DNA of 61,349 bases. Source: a virus. Numbering within the stretch: the stretch's first letter is position 1; each line of letters begins with the position of its first letter. The notes beneath the pieces are model-generated. The model saw nothing but the letters and a program-made list of their open reading frames with translations, was not told the DNA's origin and made no database searches. Location: positions 1 to 61,349 of the IMG/VR virus record IMGVR_UViG_3300028383_000142; one strand, given 5' to 3'. This document shows, piece by piece, positions 1-8,314 of this stretch. A program made the translations under genes and the position numbers.

Positions 1-1635
1 ACCCGTTGGCAGACCCGATGCTGGGGATGAACCGATGCCACCCTCAAGGCTCTTGTCAGAGACGATCAGCGCATAGCGAAGCCCGGTCTGGTAGTCATCT
101 GCTGCGATGATATTGCCCGTGAGCGTGTCAATCAGCCCGGCAAAGTATCCGCCAGCAACAGGTGCGCCCGTGTAGTTCAGCGCCAGCGCTACAGATAACC
201 CGCCATCAATTTCGTTAGGCTCAAAACCATAGTAATCGGCAATCGCCGTCTTCGCGCCGCTCTCCGTAGTGTCGTAAACCACAACTTCCTGATACCTAAG
301 CGCTGACCCGACCAGATACCCGACTTTGCCGGACAGACCGCTGACATTAACGTACAGCGCTTCAAGATTGCTGGTGTACTCGACGGCTGGCTTACCATTA
401 AACTGCACAACCGATCCACTAATAACAATGCGCGGCAGATCGGGCGCTTGATTCTGCACCGCATCATTCCCATTCCCAGACTGATCGTACCAAGTCGTCA
501 CCAATCCATCGCCCGTGCCGCAGAATCCAGCCAGCGTACCGTCGGTAACCTGCTCGGCCGTGAAGTCCTGCTCGGTGTTATCGCTGCTGCGGCGGACTCG
601 GATGACGGGCTGGTTTAGCCGCGTCTTTGTTAAAGAACGAAGACTGTAGGCAGCAGCCGCGCCGGGGTACACATCAAGGAGGAGTGGTGGTAAACTCGGT
701 GCAACTCCCACTAGTCCAGTGTCCCCGACATCCTCACCCCAAACTCGGAGGGATGACATCGTCCCCATGAACTGGTGACCGAGTTCAAACACCCCGGTAG
801 AGTTAAGAGACGGGGCCGATGTGGGGGCTGTATTCTCCCCAGTAAGTACACCGTTCACTGCCCCGGCTACACGAGAGTCTGTGAACACACCACCAATCGA
901 GAAGGACGAACCGTCGACCAAGGCGTTTGTCCCACTGACCGAATCGTCTCCCGAGTGAGTAAAAGTCACGGTCCCACTCGACTGATCAAGGGTCGCGGCG
1001 AATTGGTTTGACTCGTCTTCGTACCAGCGGTAGAACACCGTCTCGTCCGAATTGGTATGATTCATTCTCCCCGACATCTGAATTGTCGCTCCATTGGTGC
1101 TCGACAGGTCGGGGAGTGATTCGGGATACACGGTGAAGTTATCGCGGTACCGAGTGACGGGAGTGGTCGTGGTTTCGATGTACGAGGAGGGTGATTCACC
1201 GAGTTCGAGTTGACTGTTCGTCACCGTACCCGTCACGGTAACGGTCAGTGTCCCGGTCGAATCGGGTGTAAAGATAAGGGACACGCGATTCTCTTCACCA
1301 GTCCCAGTACCTGAAAGCGATCCAGTATACACGCCCGACAGGCTCACGGACCCGTCGCCCGTAAAGTGGAGTGTGTGCGGGGCGATCGTCGAGATCGTGA
1401 TGTCCTGTGTCGCAGGGGAGGCAGATCCGACGATTAGATTGGTCCGATCCTCACCCTCGATCAGGAGACCGGCGTTCACCCACTCGACACCATCGTACAC
1501 ATGATGATTCGTTCGTGGTGTGTCGGGTCCGACGGTCACAATCGATCCGGTCGAGTCGATGTACGTCGCCTCCGACCCACGTGTATGGGCCACGATATCA
1601 GAGAATGCCTTGGTCGGTTTCGATACTGTTGCCAT
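1..1635 (-). CDS. Tail fibre / adhesin with lectin-like and arabinofuranosidase-like domains (3' end cut by window edge)
   Basis: The frame is open from ATG at 1635 to base 1, so 545 residues are visible and the C-terminus lies outside. Residues about 75-180 contain LIEGEDRTNLIVGSASP, a signature of phage fibre domains with a jelly-roll fold, followed by a second concanavalin-like stretch (about 185-320) ending in SLRVWGEDVG. From about residue 330 the pattern AAYSLRSL, VIRVRRSSDNTEQDF, GDGLVTTWYDQSGNGNDA matches the arabinofuranosidase-B-like domain that recurs in phage fibres and head decorations. Such domains bind or trim surface polysaccharide. Function as host or glycan binding is inferred. 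It is the last gene of the adhesin run seen here. A variant late box (GATAAATA) lies upstream near 1675. Confidence 0.7.
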   Translation of the reverse strand, partial: MATVSKPTKAFSDIVAHTRGSEATYIDSTGSIVTVGPDTPRTNHHVYDGVEWVNAGLLIEGEDRTNLIVGSASPATQDITISTIAPHTLHFTGDGSVSLSGVYTGSLSGTGTGEENRVSLIFTPDSTGTLTVTVTGTVTNSQLELGESPSSYIETTTTPVTRYRDNFTVYPESLPDLSSTNGATIQMSGRMNHTNSDETVFYRWYEDESNQFAATLDQSSGTVTFTHSGDDSVSGTNALVDGSSFSIGGVFTDSRVAGAVNGVLTGENTAPTSAPSLNSTGVFELGHQFMGTMSSLRVWGEDVGDTGLVGVAPSLPPLLLDVYPGAAAAYSLRSLTKTRLNQPVIRVRRSSDNTEQDFTAEQVTDGTLAGFCGTGDGLVTTWYDQSGNGNDAVQNQAPDLPRIVISGSVVQFNGKPAVEYTSNLEALYVNVSGLSGKVGYLVGSALRYQEVVVYDTTESGAKTAIADYYGFEPNEIDGGLSVALALNYTGAPVAGGYFAGLIDTLTGNIIAADDYQTGLRYALIVSDKSLEGGIGSSPASGLPTG

Positions 1636-1673
1636 AATCAGATAACTCTGTGTGTCTGTTGCTGTTACTGTGT

Positions 1674-1919
1674 CTATTTATCAGCGAACCAGTCAGTGGC
1701 GAGTGATTCACCATCACCACCTTCCTCGTTCACGACCCGGACAAAGGTGTCGTAGTCTGCATCGATGGGTACCACGGCCTCCTGACAGTCCCACATCGTG
1801 GACAAAGAATCTTCACCATCCATGCCGCTGATTTGCTTTTCCTGATAGTCCCAGTGGACACGGACGACCGGTCCGATCACCTGATACACCGGGAGTTTGT
1901 GTCTTGCGTTTACGAGCAT
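1674..1919 (-). CDS. Small protein of unknown function between fibre genes
   Basis: 81 residues from ATG at 1919. Acidic, with tryptophans and a CQEAVVPIDADYD stretch; no membrane segment or signal peptide. The start overlaps the end of the HNH gene by ten bases, which suggests translational coupling. Small genes directly downstream of or between tail fibre genes can encode fibre assembly chaperones, but I see no family signature, so this is only a positional thought. Confidence 0.55.
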   Translation of the reverse strand: MLVNARHKLPVYQVIGPVVRVHWDYQEKQISGMDGEDSLSTMWDCQEAVVPIDADYDTFVRVVNEEGGDGESLATDWFADK

Positions 1920-2320
1920 TTGATTATTTCCCCTTCTTGATTTTCGGAATTGTGTACGGTCGATTCATATCTCTGTATCGACTTGACGGTTGACTGGTTA
2001 AAAAAAATGATGCGCCTGACATCGTGGGTGAGGTACTTATTCCACAGCTCTCTCGCATTACAAGGGTTGCGATCAATGTGATCTACTTCCATTTCGTAAG
2101 AAATGTCGCCATAATGCCAAGTCCAGATTAAACGACTAAGCCGATAAGTGACGCCACTAATTGCAACTCGCCAATAGCCGTTACTGTTCTGGTTTCCGGC
2201 GACACGCCCTTTAACCGATCTTGGGCCTCTGGTAAATCTGTTTATTAGAGCGCCGTCTTCTCGGTAGTCAAAAAGATGGCGAACCTCTGATTGTGAAAGG
2301 TGATTTTTAAATTTAGGCAC
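1910..2320 (-). CDS. HNH homing-type endonuclease
   Basis: 136 residues starting with GTG at 2320, preceded by a strong AAGGAG ribosome site. The N-terminal half has the usual HNH_3 layout: LFDYREDGALINR, then GYWRVAISG and YRLSRLIWTWHYG, then the metal-site core VDHIDRNPCNAR (His-Asn/Asp core about residues 80-92). After RELWNKYLTHDV the sequence stops looking like the family. An eight-base A-run (minus-strand T-run) sits at about 1999-2006, just after the conserved part, so the C-terminus may be frameshifted or eroded. Free-standing HNH genes of this type are mobile and insert between phage genes, here between two adhesin genes. Lower GC than the flanking fibre genes fits recent arrival. 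Confidence 0.8.
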   Translation of the reverse strand: MPKFKNHLSQSEVRHLFDYREDGALINRFTRGPRSVKGRVAGNQNSNGYWRVAISGVTYRLSRLIWTWHYGDISYEMEVDHIDRNPCNARELWNKYLTHDVRRIIFFNQSTVKSIQRYESTVHNSENQEGEIIKCS

Positions 2321-2366
2321 GGTCTCTCCTTAGTTTTTACCACACATTATTTTACCATCTTTTTCA

Positions 2367-2470
2367 TTAGAAACTCAAGCGCCCACCGACATCACGAGCA
2401 ACACCAGAAGAATCACGCCTCACAACCCATAAGAACGCACCCGCAGCAGCGCCCAGATTAGCACTACCGC
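2367..2470 (-). repeat. Candidate DGR variable repeat (VR) at the 3' end of the lectin gene
   Basis: Covers residues about 341-374. The positions that vary in known targets (here S343, A344, V356, R359, G363, A365, R366) are mostly NNT codons: AGT, GCT, GTT, CGT, GGT, GCT, CGT. That is what adenine-specific mutagenesis of AAT template codons would leave. Invariant anchors (GGRLSF, W355, the SS pair) are kept. The matching template repeat is not in this window, so this stays a candidate. Confidence 0.5.
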
Positions 2471-3491
2471 CAAAATTAGCGACACGGTTGCCTGTGTTTT
2501 GAAAGAAATCATCTGTTAAAAATGTAGAAGATGACCCTCCTACCGAGTCTGGAATAAAAGCACCGCCGATATTTTGGATATCTGTTACAAAACCATCACT
2601 TGATGGCATGGCATCGCCAATCTGCTCGTAATTTGTCGTGGTGTCGTCTGCAAAGGTCGTGTCGTCATTATTTACATAAGGAACTAGATCAATAATGTTA
2701 AACCCGTCAACAAAGTCTCGGCAGTTACCGTAGAAGTTCTCGATACCACGGTAGGACATATAGGCTGTACCGGGCTTGGCACCCGCAGAAGGCTGGCTAC
2801 CATCGGTAGAGGCGTTACCCCAGCTATTAGATGCACCCGCAACAGTGTGCGGCGAGTCGTTCTGGTCAGCACTTGATCCGAGGTACGAGCCGTTAGTGTT
2901 ACCGTCACCCAGATTAGCCTGAGAGTTGAAGTCACCGTACTCGACAATGTATAGCATCTGCACAGCAGAAGTCAGCCAGAAATCCTGCTGTCTCCACCCT
3001 GCGCCACGGTTAGCAGCAAGCGCCCGGAACTCATCACGCTCTAGGCCCACCATCGGGTAGATGCCAGAGACAGATGCCAGCTTATCATTGGCCAGATCGA
3101 CATTGCCGATGTTCTCATCAAGGTTGAGGCCAGCAATGTAGGTTCCAGCAGAGTCATCGTACACACAGGCATCGTAAGCGCCCATGTACCGGTAATCGAC
3201 CTCGATACCGTTCTTGATAAACGCGGGGTGCAGGTCAAATCCCTCTGCCGGGCTGGTCCGCACTTTCCATGACCGGTTATCACCCAAGTACTCGAACCGA
3301 AAGTAGAACTTCGGGATCTGGACCATCACCTGCCCGTCAGTCCCATCGAGGTTCGCTGCACTTCCGTCCTCCTTGAGTGTCGTGTCAGTCGGGTCACAGA
3401 AGTAGTTTACGGTCCCGTCGTCTAGGAGAAGACACCGCCGCATACCTTCCCATGGGCGGTGGAGTGGTACTGTTGCTGTATTAGTTGCCAT
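2367..3491 (-). CDS. C-type-lectin-fold receptor-binding protein resembling a DGR target (Mtd-like)
   Basis: 374 residues. The body has the pattern of phage and prophage lectin-fold variable proteins: VQIPKFYFRFE (about 57-67), GFDLHPAFI (about 85-93), YRYMGAYDA (about 101-109), SGIYPMVGLERDEFRA (about 141-156), then YRGIENFYGNCRDFVDG (about 247-263). The C-terminus ends in GGRLSF and aligns with the variable-repeat layout of diversity-generating retroelement targets (GGxxxx..GAF.W....xxxSSxxx..VGGRLSF). The probable role is tip adhesin with a diversifiable ligand site. The gene starts one base inside the stop of the LRR gene. I see no reverse transcriptase or template repeat in the window, so diversification, if any, is by distant elements or is past. 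Confidence 0.7.
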   Translation of the reverse strand: MATNTATVPLHRPWEGMRRCLLLDDGTVNYFCDPTDTTLKEDGSAANLDGTDGQVMVQIPKFYFRFEYLGDNRSWKVRTSPAEGFDLHPAFIKNGIEVDYRYMGAYDACVYDDSAGTYIAGLNLDENIGNVDLANDKLASVSGIYPMVGLERDEFRALAANRGAGWRQQDFWLTSAVQMLYIVEYGDFNSQANLGDGNTNGSYLGSSADQNDSPHTVAGASNSWGNASTDGSQPSAGAKPGTAYMSYRGIENFYGNCRDFVDGFNIIDLVPYVNNDDTTFADDTTTNYEQIGDAMPSSDGFVTDIQNIGGAFIPDSVGGSSSTFLTDDFFQNTGNRVANFGGSANLGAAAGAFLWVVRRDSSGVARDVGGRLSF

Positions 3492-5275
3492 TACGCGTAG
3501 ATCCTCTGGTCGTATGTGTCGTTAACTGAATCCCATGTCACGATCGAGTATGCCTCGGAGTCTGGGTCAGAATAGAGTGTCTGGGTGTATGTATCGGTCG
3601 CGGAGTTCCAACTGACGAACGAGTAATCACCCGAGTCGTCGTTCGGGTCGGATACCTCGGAGTAGTAGTCCGCGAGCATGTTGATCGTCGTGTCTGCAAG
3701 GTTCTGGCCATTCAGATTGACGGTCCAGTCCCGCATCACCAGTTCTTCGAGTGGTGGACACGACCGGTACGGTGCCGGTGCATTGGTTCCACCGTCGATC
3801 CCGATAATGCCGTCGTTGAGGTCATGACCCCGTGCCGAGAATGCAATCGACACCAGCACATTATCCACCGAGGTCTGATCGAGTGCGTTGTTGTTGAAAA
3901 CGCGGTCGTAGTTTGTGGCTTGTGTCTGCGTGTCGAACACCCCAGCCGGAACCGTTGTGATAGAATTGTTTTGAAACGCAAACGCAAACGCAAACCCCCT
4001 GATGTTAATCGGAGTCGCAAAAAGTCCGGCAGGAACCGACGTCAAATTATTACCTGCAAAACCACCGGGCAGCTCCACCAGATCAGGATTATTGACAAAT
4101 AAATTTTCGGGTATCGACCCGATTTGGTTATCGCCAAAAATACTTCTATTGTCTCTACTAGAATCTGGCTGCGATATATATTTAAGATTTGGGTTGTTTG
4201 CAAAAAGACTTTCTGGTATCGAAGTTATTTGGTTATTATTAAAAACCCTGCCTACTTTTTCTAAAGAAGTGAGCGAAGAAAATATATTTGCAGGTATATT
4301 AGTGATGTTGTTGTTGTGAAATATAGACTCAATTTCAACAATGCCACTTGCATTTGGTATATTATTAAATATGTCTTCCGGTACAGATTCGATAGAATTA
4401 GACTCAAAAGTGCCAGACCCAGTGATGGCCGAACTACCAAGCTCGGGAATTGTTGAAAGATTTGAAAAAAGCCCCGCAGGGATGGATGTGAGGTTGTTGA
4501 AGCTGAATGTCTGGAGAAATATCGTCGCGTTCACATTGTTGTCGAACAACCCCGGAGGGATGGATGTGAGGTTGTTGAAGATGAATGTCGCGCTAAAACT
4601 CGTCACGTTCACATTGTTGTCAAACAGCCCTGCCGGGATGGATGTGAGGGAGTTTTCGCGGAATGTCGCGCTAAAACTCGTCACGTTCACATTGTTGTCA
4701 AACAGCCCTGCCGGGATGGATTTTAGGTTGTTGTCGCGGAATGTCCCGCCAAACGTCGTTACGTTCGGATTGTTGTCGAACAGCCCAGCGGGTATGGATG
4801 TGAGGGAGTTTTCGCGGAATGTCGAGCCAAAACTCGTCACCTGATCGTTTGCAGATAAAAGTGGGACTACTGAGTTGATATCCACCTCTGGACGACCATA
4901 GAACAATTCGGACCAATCGGTCTGGTCGATCTCGATCTTCCGATTCCGATTTCGCTTCAGTTCATCAAGGAAGAACGCGTACTCCGAATCCGTGAGTGTC
5001 CGGTCAAAGAGGATAAACTCCTCGATGTTCCAGAGTGACTGGTACGGGCGATATTCATACACCCCGGCGGGGATCGATACCTCGACGCGGAATGTCCCCT
5101 GTGTGGTCACATGAACCATCGTCCCCTCGACTGGCTCGGACAGGTTGGTCTTGAGCCGCTGTCCCGAACCGTCGAACTCCAGATAATCGACCGTCACACC
5201 ATTCCGGGTAAGCTGCCTCCAGATCGGGCGCTCTCCAGAAACGTCGGAGTACCATTCAAATGTTCTTGCTGCCAT
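3491..5275 (-). CDS. Leucine-rich-repeat tail adhesin
   Basis: 594 residues. Residues 1-100 (ERPIWRQL, VDYLEFDGSGQRL) look like the second half of a LamG/concanavalin-like domain. Residues about 135-480 are a run of LRR units with core LTSIPAGLFDNN, mostly 26 residues long, in the style of bacterial BspA-like repeats. The last 60 residues hold two related copies (YSFVSWNSATDTYTQ and YSIVTWDSVNDTYDQ). LRR arrays bind proteins or glycans, so a host-surface role is likely. The upstream 65-residue frame is in phase and separated by a single TAA, see that entry. Bases about 4100-4400 are more AT-rich than the rest, which suggests repeats of mixed origin. Its end overlaps the lectin gene start by one base. 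Confidence 0.75.
   Translation of the reverse strand: MAARTFEWYSDVSGERPIWRQLTRNGVTVDYLEFDGSGQRLKTNLSEPVEGTMVHVTTQGTFRVEVSIPAGVYEYRPYQSLWNIEEFILFDRTLTDSEYAFFLDELKRNRNRKIEIDQTDWSELFYGRPEVDINSVVPLLSANDQVTSFGSTFRENSLTSIPAGLFDNNPNVTTFGGTFRDNNLKSIPAGLFDNNVNVTSFSATFRENSLTSIPAGLFDNNVNVTSFSATFIFNNLTSIPPGLFDNNVNATIFLQTFSFNNLTSIPAGLFSNLSTIPELGSSAITGSGTFESNSIESVPEDIFNNIPNASGIVEIESIFHNNNITNIPANIFSSLTSLEKVGRVFNNNQITSIPESLFANNPNLKYISQPDSSRDNRSIFGDNQIGSIPENLFVNNPDLVELPGGFAGNNLTSVPAGLFATPINIRGFAFAFAFQNNSITTVPAGVFDTQTQATNYDRVFNNNALDQTSVDNVLVSIAFSARGHDLNDGIIGIDGGTNAPAPYRSCPPLEELVMRDWTVNLNGQNLADTTINMLADYYSEVSDPNDDSGDYSFVSWNSATDTYTQTLYSDPDSEAYSIVTWDSVNDTYDQRIYA
4440..4850 (-). repeat. Near-identical 78-bp tandem repeats encoding LRR units
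   Basis: Tandem units of 78 bp (26 codons) inside the LRR gene. The same 10-mer cgtcacgttc recurs exactly 78 bp apart (4601 and 4679) and several neighbouring units differ at only a few bases. Such repeats can expand or shrink by slippage or recombination and so change adhesin length. Confidence 0.75.
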
Positions 5276-5281
5276 GTCTGT

Positions 5282-5479
5282 TTAGTCCTGAATTTCGTAT
5301 ACTGTTCTGATCAGACCGACCGAGTCACCCGTCGATGATACGGGCGTCGTCCCGCCCGAATCCGTGAACATATTATTGGTCCCATCGACCTGCATTGCCG
5401 TGATAGTCCGCTTTGAGACAGTAGCATCAATGTTTCCAATCACGACCCTGCGTTTTGTGTTTAATGTGACTTGTGCCAT
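5282..5479 (-). CDS. N-terminal half of a LamG-like domain, separated from the LRR adhesin by one in-frame stop
   Basis: 65 residues. It contains NNMFTDSGGTTPVSSTGDSV, the usual opening of a phage LamG-like domain (compare NNMFLDSDGNSKVQTSGDPV in the 1281-residue protein of this window). That domain needs a second half, and the next gene begins with exactly such a half. The TAA at 5284-5282 is in the same frame as the downstream ATG at 5275, three codons apart, so read-through would give one protein of about 662 residues. Either a nonsense mutation split one gene, or the stop is read through, or the two parts associate after translation. Confidence 0.6.
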   Translation of the reverse strand: MAQVTLNTKRRVVIGNIDATVSKRTITAMQVDGTNNMFTDSGGTTPVSSTGDSVGLIRTVYEIQD

Positions 5480-5485
5480 CTGTCG

Positions 5486-6100
5486 TTATACCACTATAAA
5501 ATATACACGGGTTTCTGCTGTCGGTGCAGCGTCGCCAAACAACTCGAATGATCCGTCCGATACAACGACCGAAACCGACTTCATTCCCGAATCATTTGAT
5601 CCAACCGTTGCAACGACGACAGAGTCAGGAGTGACCAACCTGTTTGTCACGACGACCGAGGAATCGCCGGGACCAAAGTTTACTGACCCGGCTGCATACG
5701 AGAGTGCGGCATCCCCGGTGTCACCGCTTGGTTTGTTTTTCTTGATCAGGGATAGTTCATCGACTTCCAGCGTACCGAGAAACAAGGCATCGGACACCGA
5801 GCCAGATTCTTCGAGTACTCGGATAACATCCCCGCCACCCACGACAAGAGAAAGGGCATTATCGCCGATTCGATACATCCCCGTATCTGGGTCATTCTCA
5901 AATGAAAATGCCGGTTCGATGGCGGACCCATCGGATGCAAATCGAATCGGCTCGTGATACCGAATCTGATTTGACGATGTCTTGTAGTACAGTCGGTTGT
6001 CTGTGTAGTTAAGTGCTACCTCACCGTACTGAAGATCTGATGTCTCGGGCACCTTGCCGGATACCGACGACTTTTTGAGGAGAACGCGATTGTTCGCCAT
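5486..6100 (-). CDS. Tail fibre protein, short
   Basis: 204 residues. The N-terminus LLKKSSVSGKVPETSDLQYG followed by EVALNYTDNRLYYK is a widespread phage fibre start (base-attachment type), and SFENDPDTGMYRIG followed by ALSLVVGG at about 87-110 is the 'DPDTGiYrpg' motif of fibre shafts. The rest is beta-rich with no cysteine. It has its own late promoter box 66 bases upstream of the start. Role as fibre subunit or connector is from family likeness. Confidence 0.65.
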   Translation of the reverse strand: MANNRVLLKKSSVSGKVPETSDLQYGEVALNYTDNRLYYKTSSNQIRYHEPIRFASDGSAIEPAFSFENDPDTGMYRIGDNALSLVVGGGDVIRVLEESGSVSDALFLGTLEVDELSLIKKNKPSGDTGDAALSYAAGSVNFGPGDSSVVVTNRLVTPDSVVVATVGSNDSGMKSVSVVVSDGSFELFGDAAPTAETRVYFIVV

Positions 6101-6165
6101 AGATAGACTGTCTCCTTAATAAAGGAATCAGAGGGGTATAATAATACCTGTGCAATAGATAGTAC

Positions 6166-6173
6166 TATTTATA
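6166..6173 (-). promoter_or_regulatory. T4-type late promoter box TATAAATA
   Basis: Exact TATAAATA on the minus strand, 66 bases upstream of the start at 6100 and in the gap after the 639-residue fibre gene. By T4 spacing the start site would be about 6160. Needs gp55, gp33 and the sliding clamp. Confidence 0.75.
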
Positions 6174-6177
6174 CGTT

Positions 6178-8097
6178 TTAGTATGTACCACCGTCGATTT
6201 CAAACCCATCAAGTGCAGAAGTCTCTGCCCCCGATCCCGTGATATTCTGTCCAACAAACACGTCCTTGACGATACCAACACCGCCTTCAACCACAAGTGC
6301 TCCGGTCGAAATGGACGTTGATTCTGCTGTAGATGCGATTGCTGCATTCCCACCCACGACAAAGTCTTTTTCAACGACTCCGCCGCCAGCGACAAGAAAC
6401 GGGGCGGAATCGACCGATCCGTCTCCATTAAAAGTGATATTGTCGGTCGACGTGATCTCAAGGTCAATTGAAGCAACAAGAGATGTGATCGACACATTCT
6501 CATTGAGATTAAACTCAGTACCATCAAGAGATAGGTTTGACCCGGCCGTGAACGTCCCGGCACCCGAAAACTGCACCCACACGATGTCACCACGTGTAGA
6601 AAAGCCATTAGTGTCAGACGTGGCATCGGTCGACCCCAAGACAAAATCAGATGGAGTGGTTGCGACCCATCCGGTATTTAAGTATTGGGAGCCGCCCACG
6701 ACGAATTCAAATGCCCCAAGAACCTCTTCGGTTTCGTTGCAGAATTCACACCGCTGGATTACCCAATTGGTTGTCGAATCGCCCTTTGTGACCAGAACAT
6801 ACGAACCATTCTCGTGCAGGTTGCTCTGGTCCTTGACCAGAATATTATCGCCAACCGATACCTCCACACCATCAATGTTGGGGAAAGCACCGGGGCTTGA
6901 ACTACTGATGGTTCCAGCACCAGAGTCGTATACCCCGACCAGTTCTTGTGTTGTCGCCACGTCGGCTGAGGGAAGTGCTTGAAGCCCCTGTGCGACATTA
7001 TCGACGTACTGTTTGTTCGCCGCGTCTTTACTGTTCGACGGAGCGTTTACATTAACGATCCGCGAATCATCTGCATCCACGACCCCTGATCCATCCGGTG
7101 ATATTACAACATCTCCATCAGTACTGGTCGCCGAAATAGTGTTGCCGTTGATGCGGATGTTATCGACATCAATCTGGTTAAGACCATCGATCGAACTGGT
7201 TGTCGATCCGAGATCAAGGGTAGATGAACCAAGTGTGATTGACTTGGCCGACACCTCGGCATCCCCGGAAACCAAAAAGTTAGTAGAGTCAAAAGAAGCA
7301 ACACCTTTCTGAGTCGCCGAAGCATCTTCGATCGAGACAGTAACGGTTTCGGTCGTGGTTCCGGGATCAGAAACCTCAACGGTAAGTGGGCCAGATCCCG
7401 TAAAGTTTATTGTATTGTCAAGAAGATCGACCTGACCACTCGTTCCATTGTCGCCAGAAATCGACAAGGATGTTGCAACATCTTTTTCACTTGCACTGGT
7501 AATTCGACCGCTAGCATCAATCGCAATCTGTGGGATCTTGGACTCAGAACCATATGTCTGTGGGACGACACCCGTCTCGACAAGATCAATGGTCGTGGTC
7601 CCAGTGGGATCATCGTACGAAACAGAAACGGCACTCGGGGTTCCTTCGATCTGACCACCTGAAATGTCTTCGATGTATTCCTGAATTGATCTGACGGTCG
7701 CACCATCATCGACGTACAGATTCCCAGCTACCGTGCGACCCGCGCCATCTGGTGAAAGGTTAATGTCTCCGTTACTGTCGGTCGATGTGATTGTATTGCC
7801 ATCGAACCCGAGATTATCGACATAAAATTCGTTGATCTTTTTATTCGAGTCAACAAGAACGGCAGAATCGGTGGTCAGTGTACCAAGAGCATGATCGAGT
7901 TTGGAAGTGAAATACTCACCACCGATGACAATGTGGTTTGAAGCATTACCATTGGTTTCGGTACCAAATCCAATGTATAAACGATCTCCCCCCTGAACAG
8001 CCGAACTATCGGCGGCAGAGTATGCAAGTTCACCGGCCCCAAGAGTGGACGGATTACCTGCTACGCCAGACCGTTTTATTCTAATCGTAGAAGCCAT
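6178..8097 (-). CDS. Long tail fibre protein
   Basis: 639 residues. The N-terminus IRIKRSGVAGNPSTLGAGEL is the standard phage fibre opening. Then come repeated shaft motifs, such as NTITSTDSNGDINLSPDGAG (about 100-120) and NTISATSTDGDVVISPDGSG (about 313-332), then DAANKQYVDN (about 347), and a domain with NILVKDQ, NGSYVLV and LNTGWV (about 405-480) common in T4-type fibres. A CxxC pair (CEFC, about residue 440) sits in that domain where relatives usually have none. The C-terminus is again shaft-like and ends in ALDGFEIDGGTY. Start overlaps the stop of the 71-residue gene (8097). Confidence 0.7.
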   Translation of the reverse strand: MASTIRIKRSGVAGNPSTLGAGELAYSAADSSAVQGGDRLYIGFGTETNGNASNHIVIGGEYFTSKLDHALGTLTTDSAVLVDSNKKINEFYVDNLGFDGNTITSTDSNGDINLSPDGAGRTVAGNLYVDDGATVRSIQEYIEDISGGQIEGTPSAVSVSYDDPTGTTTIDLVETGVVPQTYGSESKIPQIAIDASGRITSASEKDVATSLSISGDNGTSGQVDLLDNTINFTGSGPLTVEVSDPGTTTETVTVSIEDASATQKGVASFDSTNFLVSGDAEVSAKSITLGSSTLDLGSTTSSIDGLNQIDVDNIRINGNTISATSTDGDVVISPDGSGVVDADDSRIVNVNAPSNSKDAANKQYVDNVAQGLQALPSADVATTQELVGVYDSGAGTISSSSPGAFPNIDGVEVSVGDNILVKDQSNLHENGSYVLVTKGDSTTNWVIQRCEFCNETEEVLGAFEFVVGGSQYLNTGWVATTPSDFVLGSTDATSDTNGFSTRGDIVWVQFSGAGTFTAGSNLSLDGTEFNLNENVSITSLVASIDLEITSTDNITFNGDGSVDSAPFLVAGGGVVEKDFVVGGNAAIASTAESTSISTGALVVEGGVGIVKDVFVGQNITGSGAETSALDGFEIDGGTY

Positions 8098-8312
8098 TAA
8101 AATTCCCCACCTTCGATATTCTGTTCGTTAAGATTTCGAGTTGCTCGCCACTCTCCTTGGTTTGTATCGTACACGAGAGTCGCACCGTCTGTCAGTTGTG
8201 AAAAGTCAATGTTCTCAAAGTCTTCTAGTTTTCGGATAATCGAAAATGTAGATCGTACTTTGATGTTATCGTTTTTTTGCCTAAGGACAATTTTGTTGTT
8301 CGTTGATGCCAT
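8097..8312 (-). CDS. Small fibre-associated protein
   Basis: 71 residues. The C-terminus DGATLVYDTNQGEWRATRNL ends in IEGGEF, a motif seen at junctions in T4-like marine phage fibres ('gsvLvYd...geW.a...l..q.idGGeF'). The C-terminal motif also resembles the DGFEIDGGTY end of the next gene. Basic N-terminal half. Coupled to the 639-residue fibre by a one-base overlap, so it is probably a fibre connector or a fibre fragment that became its own gene. Confidence 0.55.
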   Translation of the reverse strand: MASTNNKIVLRQKNDNIKVRSTFSIIRKLEDFENIDFSQLTDGATLVYDTNQGEWRATRNLNEQNIEGGEF

Positions 8313-8314
8313 TT

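Noticed and set aside
4341-4844. Plus-strand frame of 167 codons with repeats such as NSPAGMDVR
   Set aside because: Antisense mirror of the LRR repeats; no ribosome site and no independent family.
4440-4850. Tandem repeats considered as a CRISPR array
   Set aside because: Repeats are 78 bp coding units in frame with no unique spacers; they encode LRRs.
5364-5957. Plus-strand frame of 197 codons
   Set aside because: Antisense to the 65- and 204-residue fibre genes; low-complexity Ser/Thr/Pro composition from reversed fibre codons.
6239-6982. Plus-strand frame of 247 codons
   Set aside because: Antisense to the 639-residue fibre; composition of a shadow.
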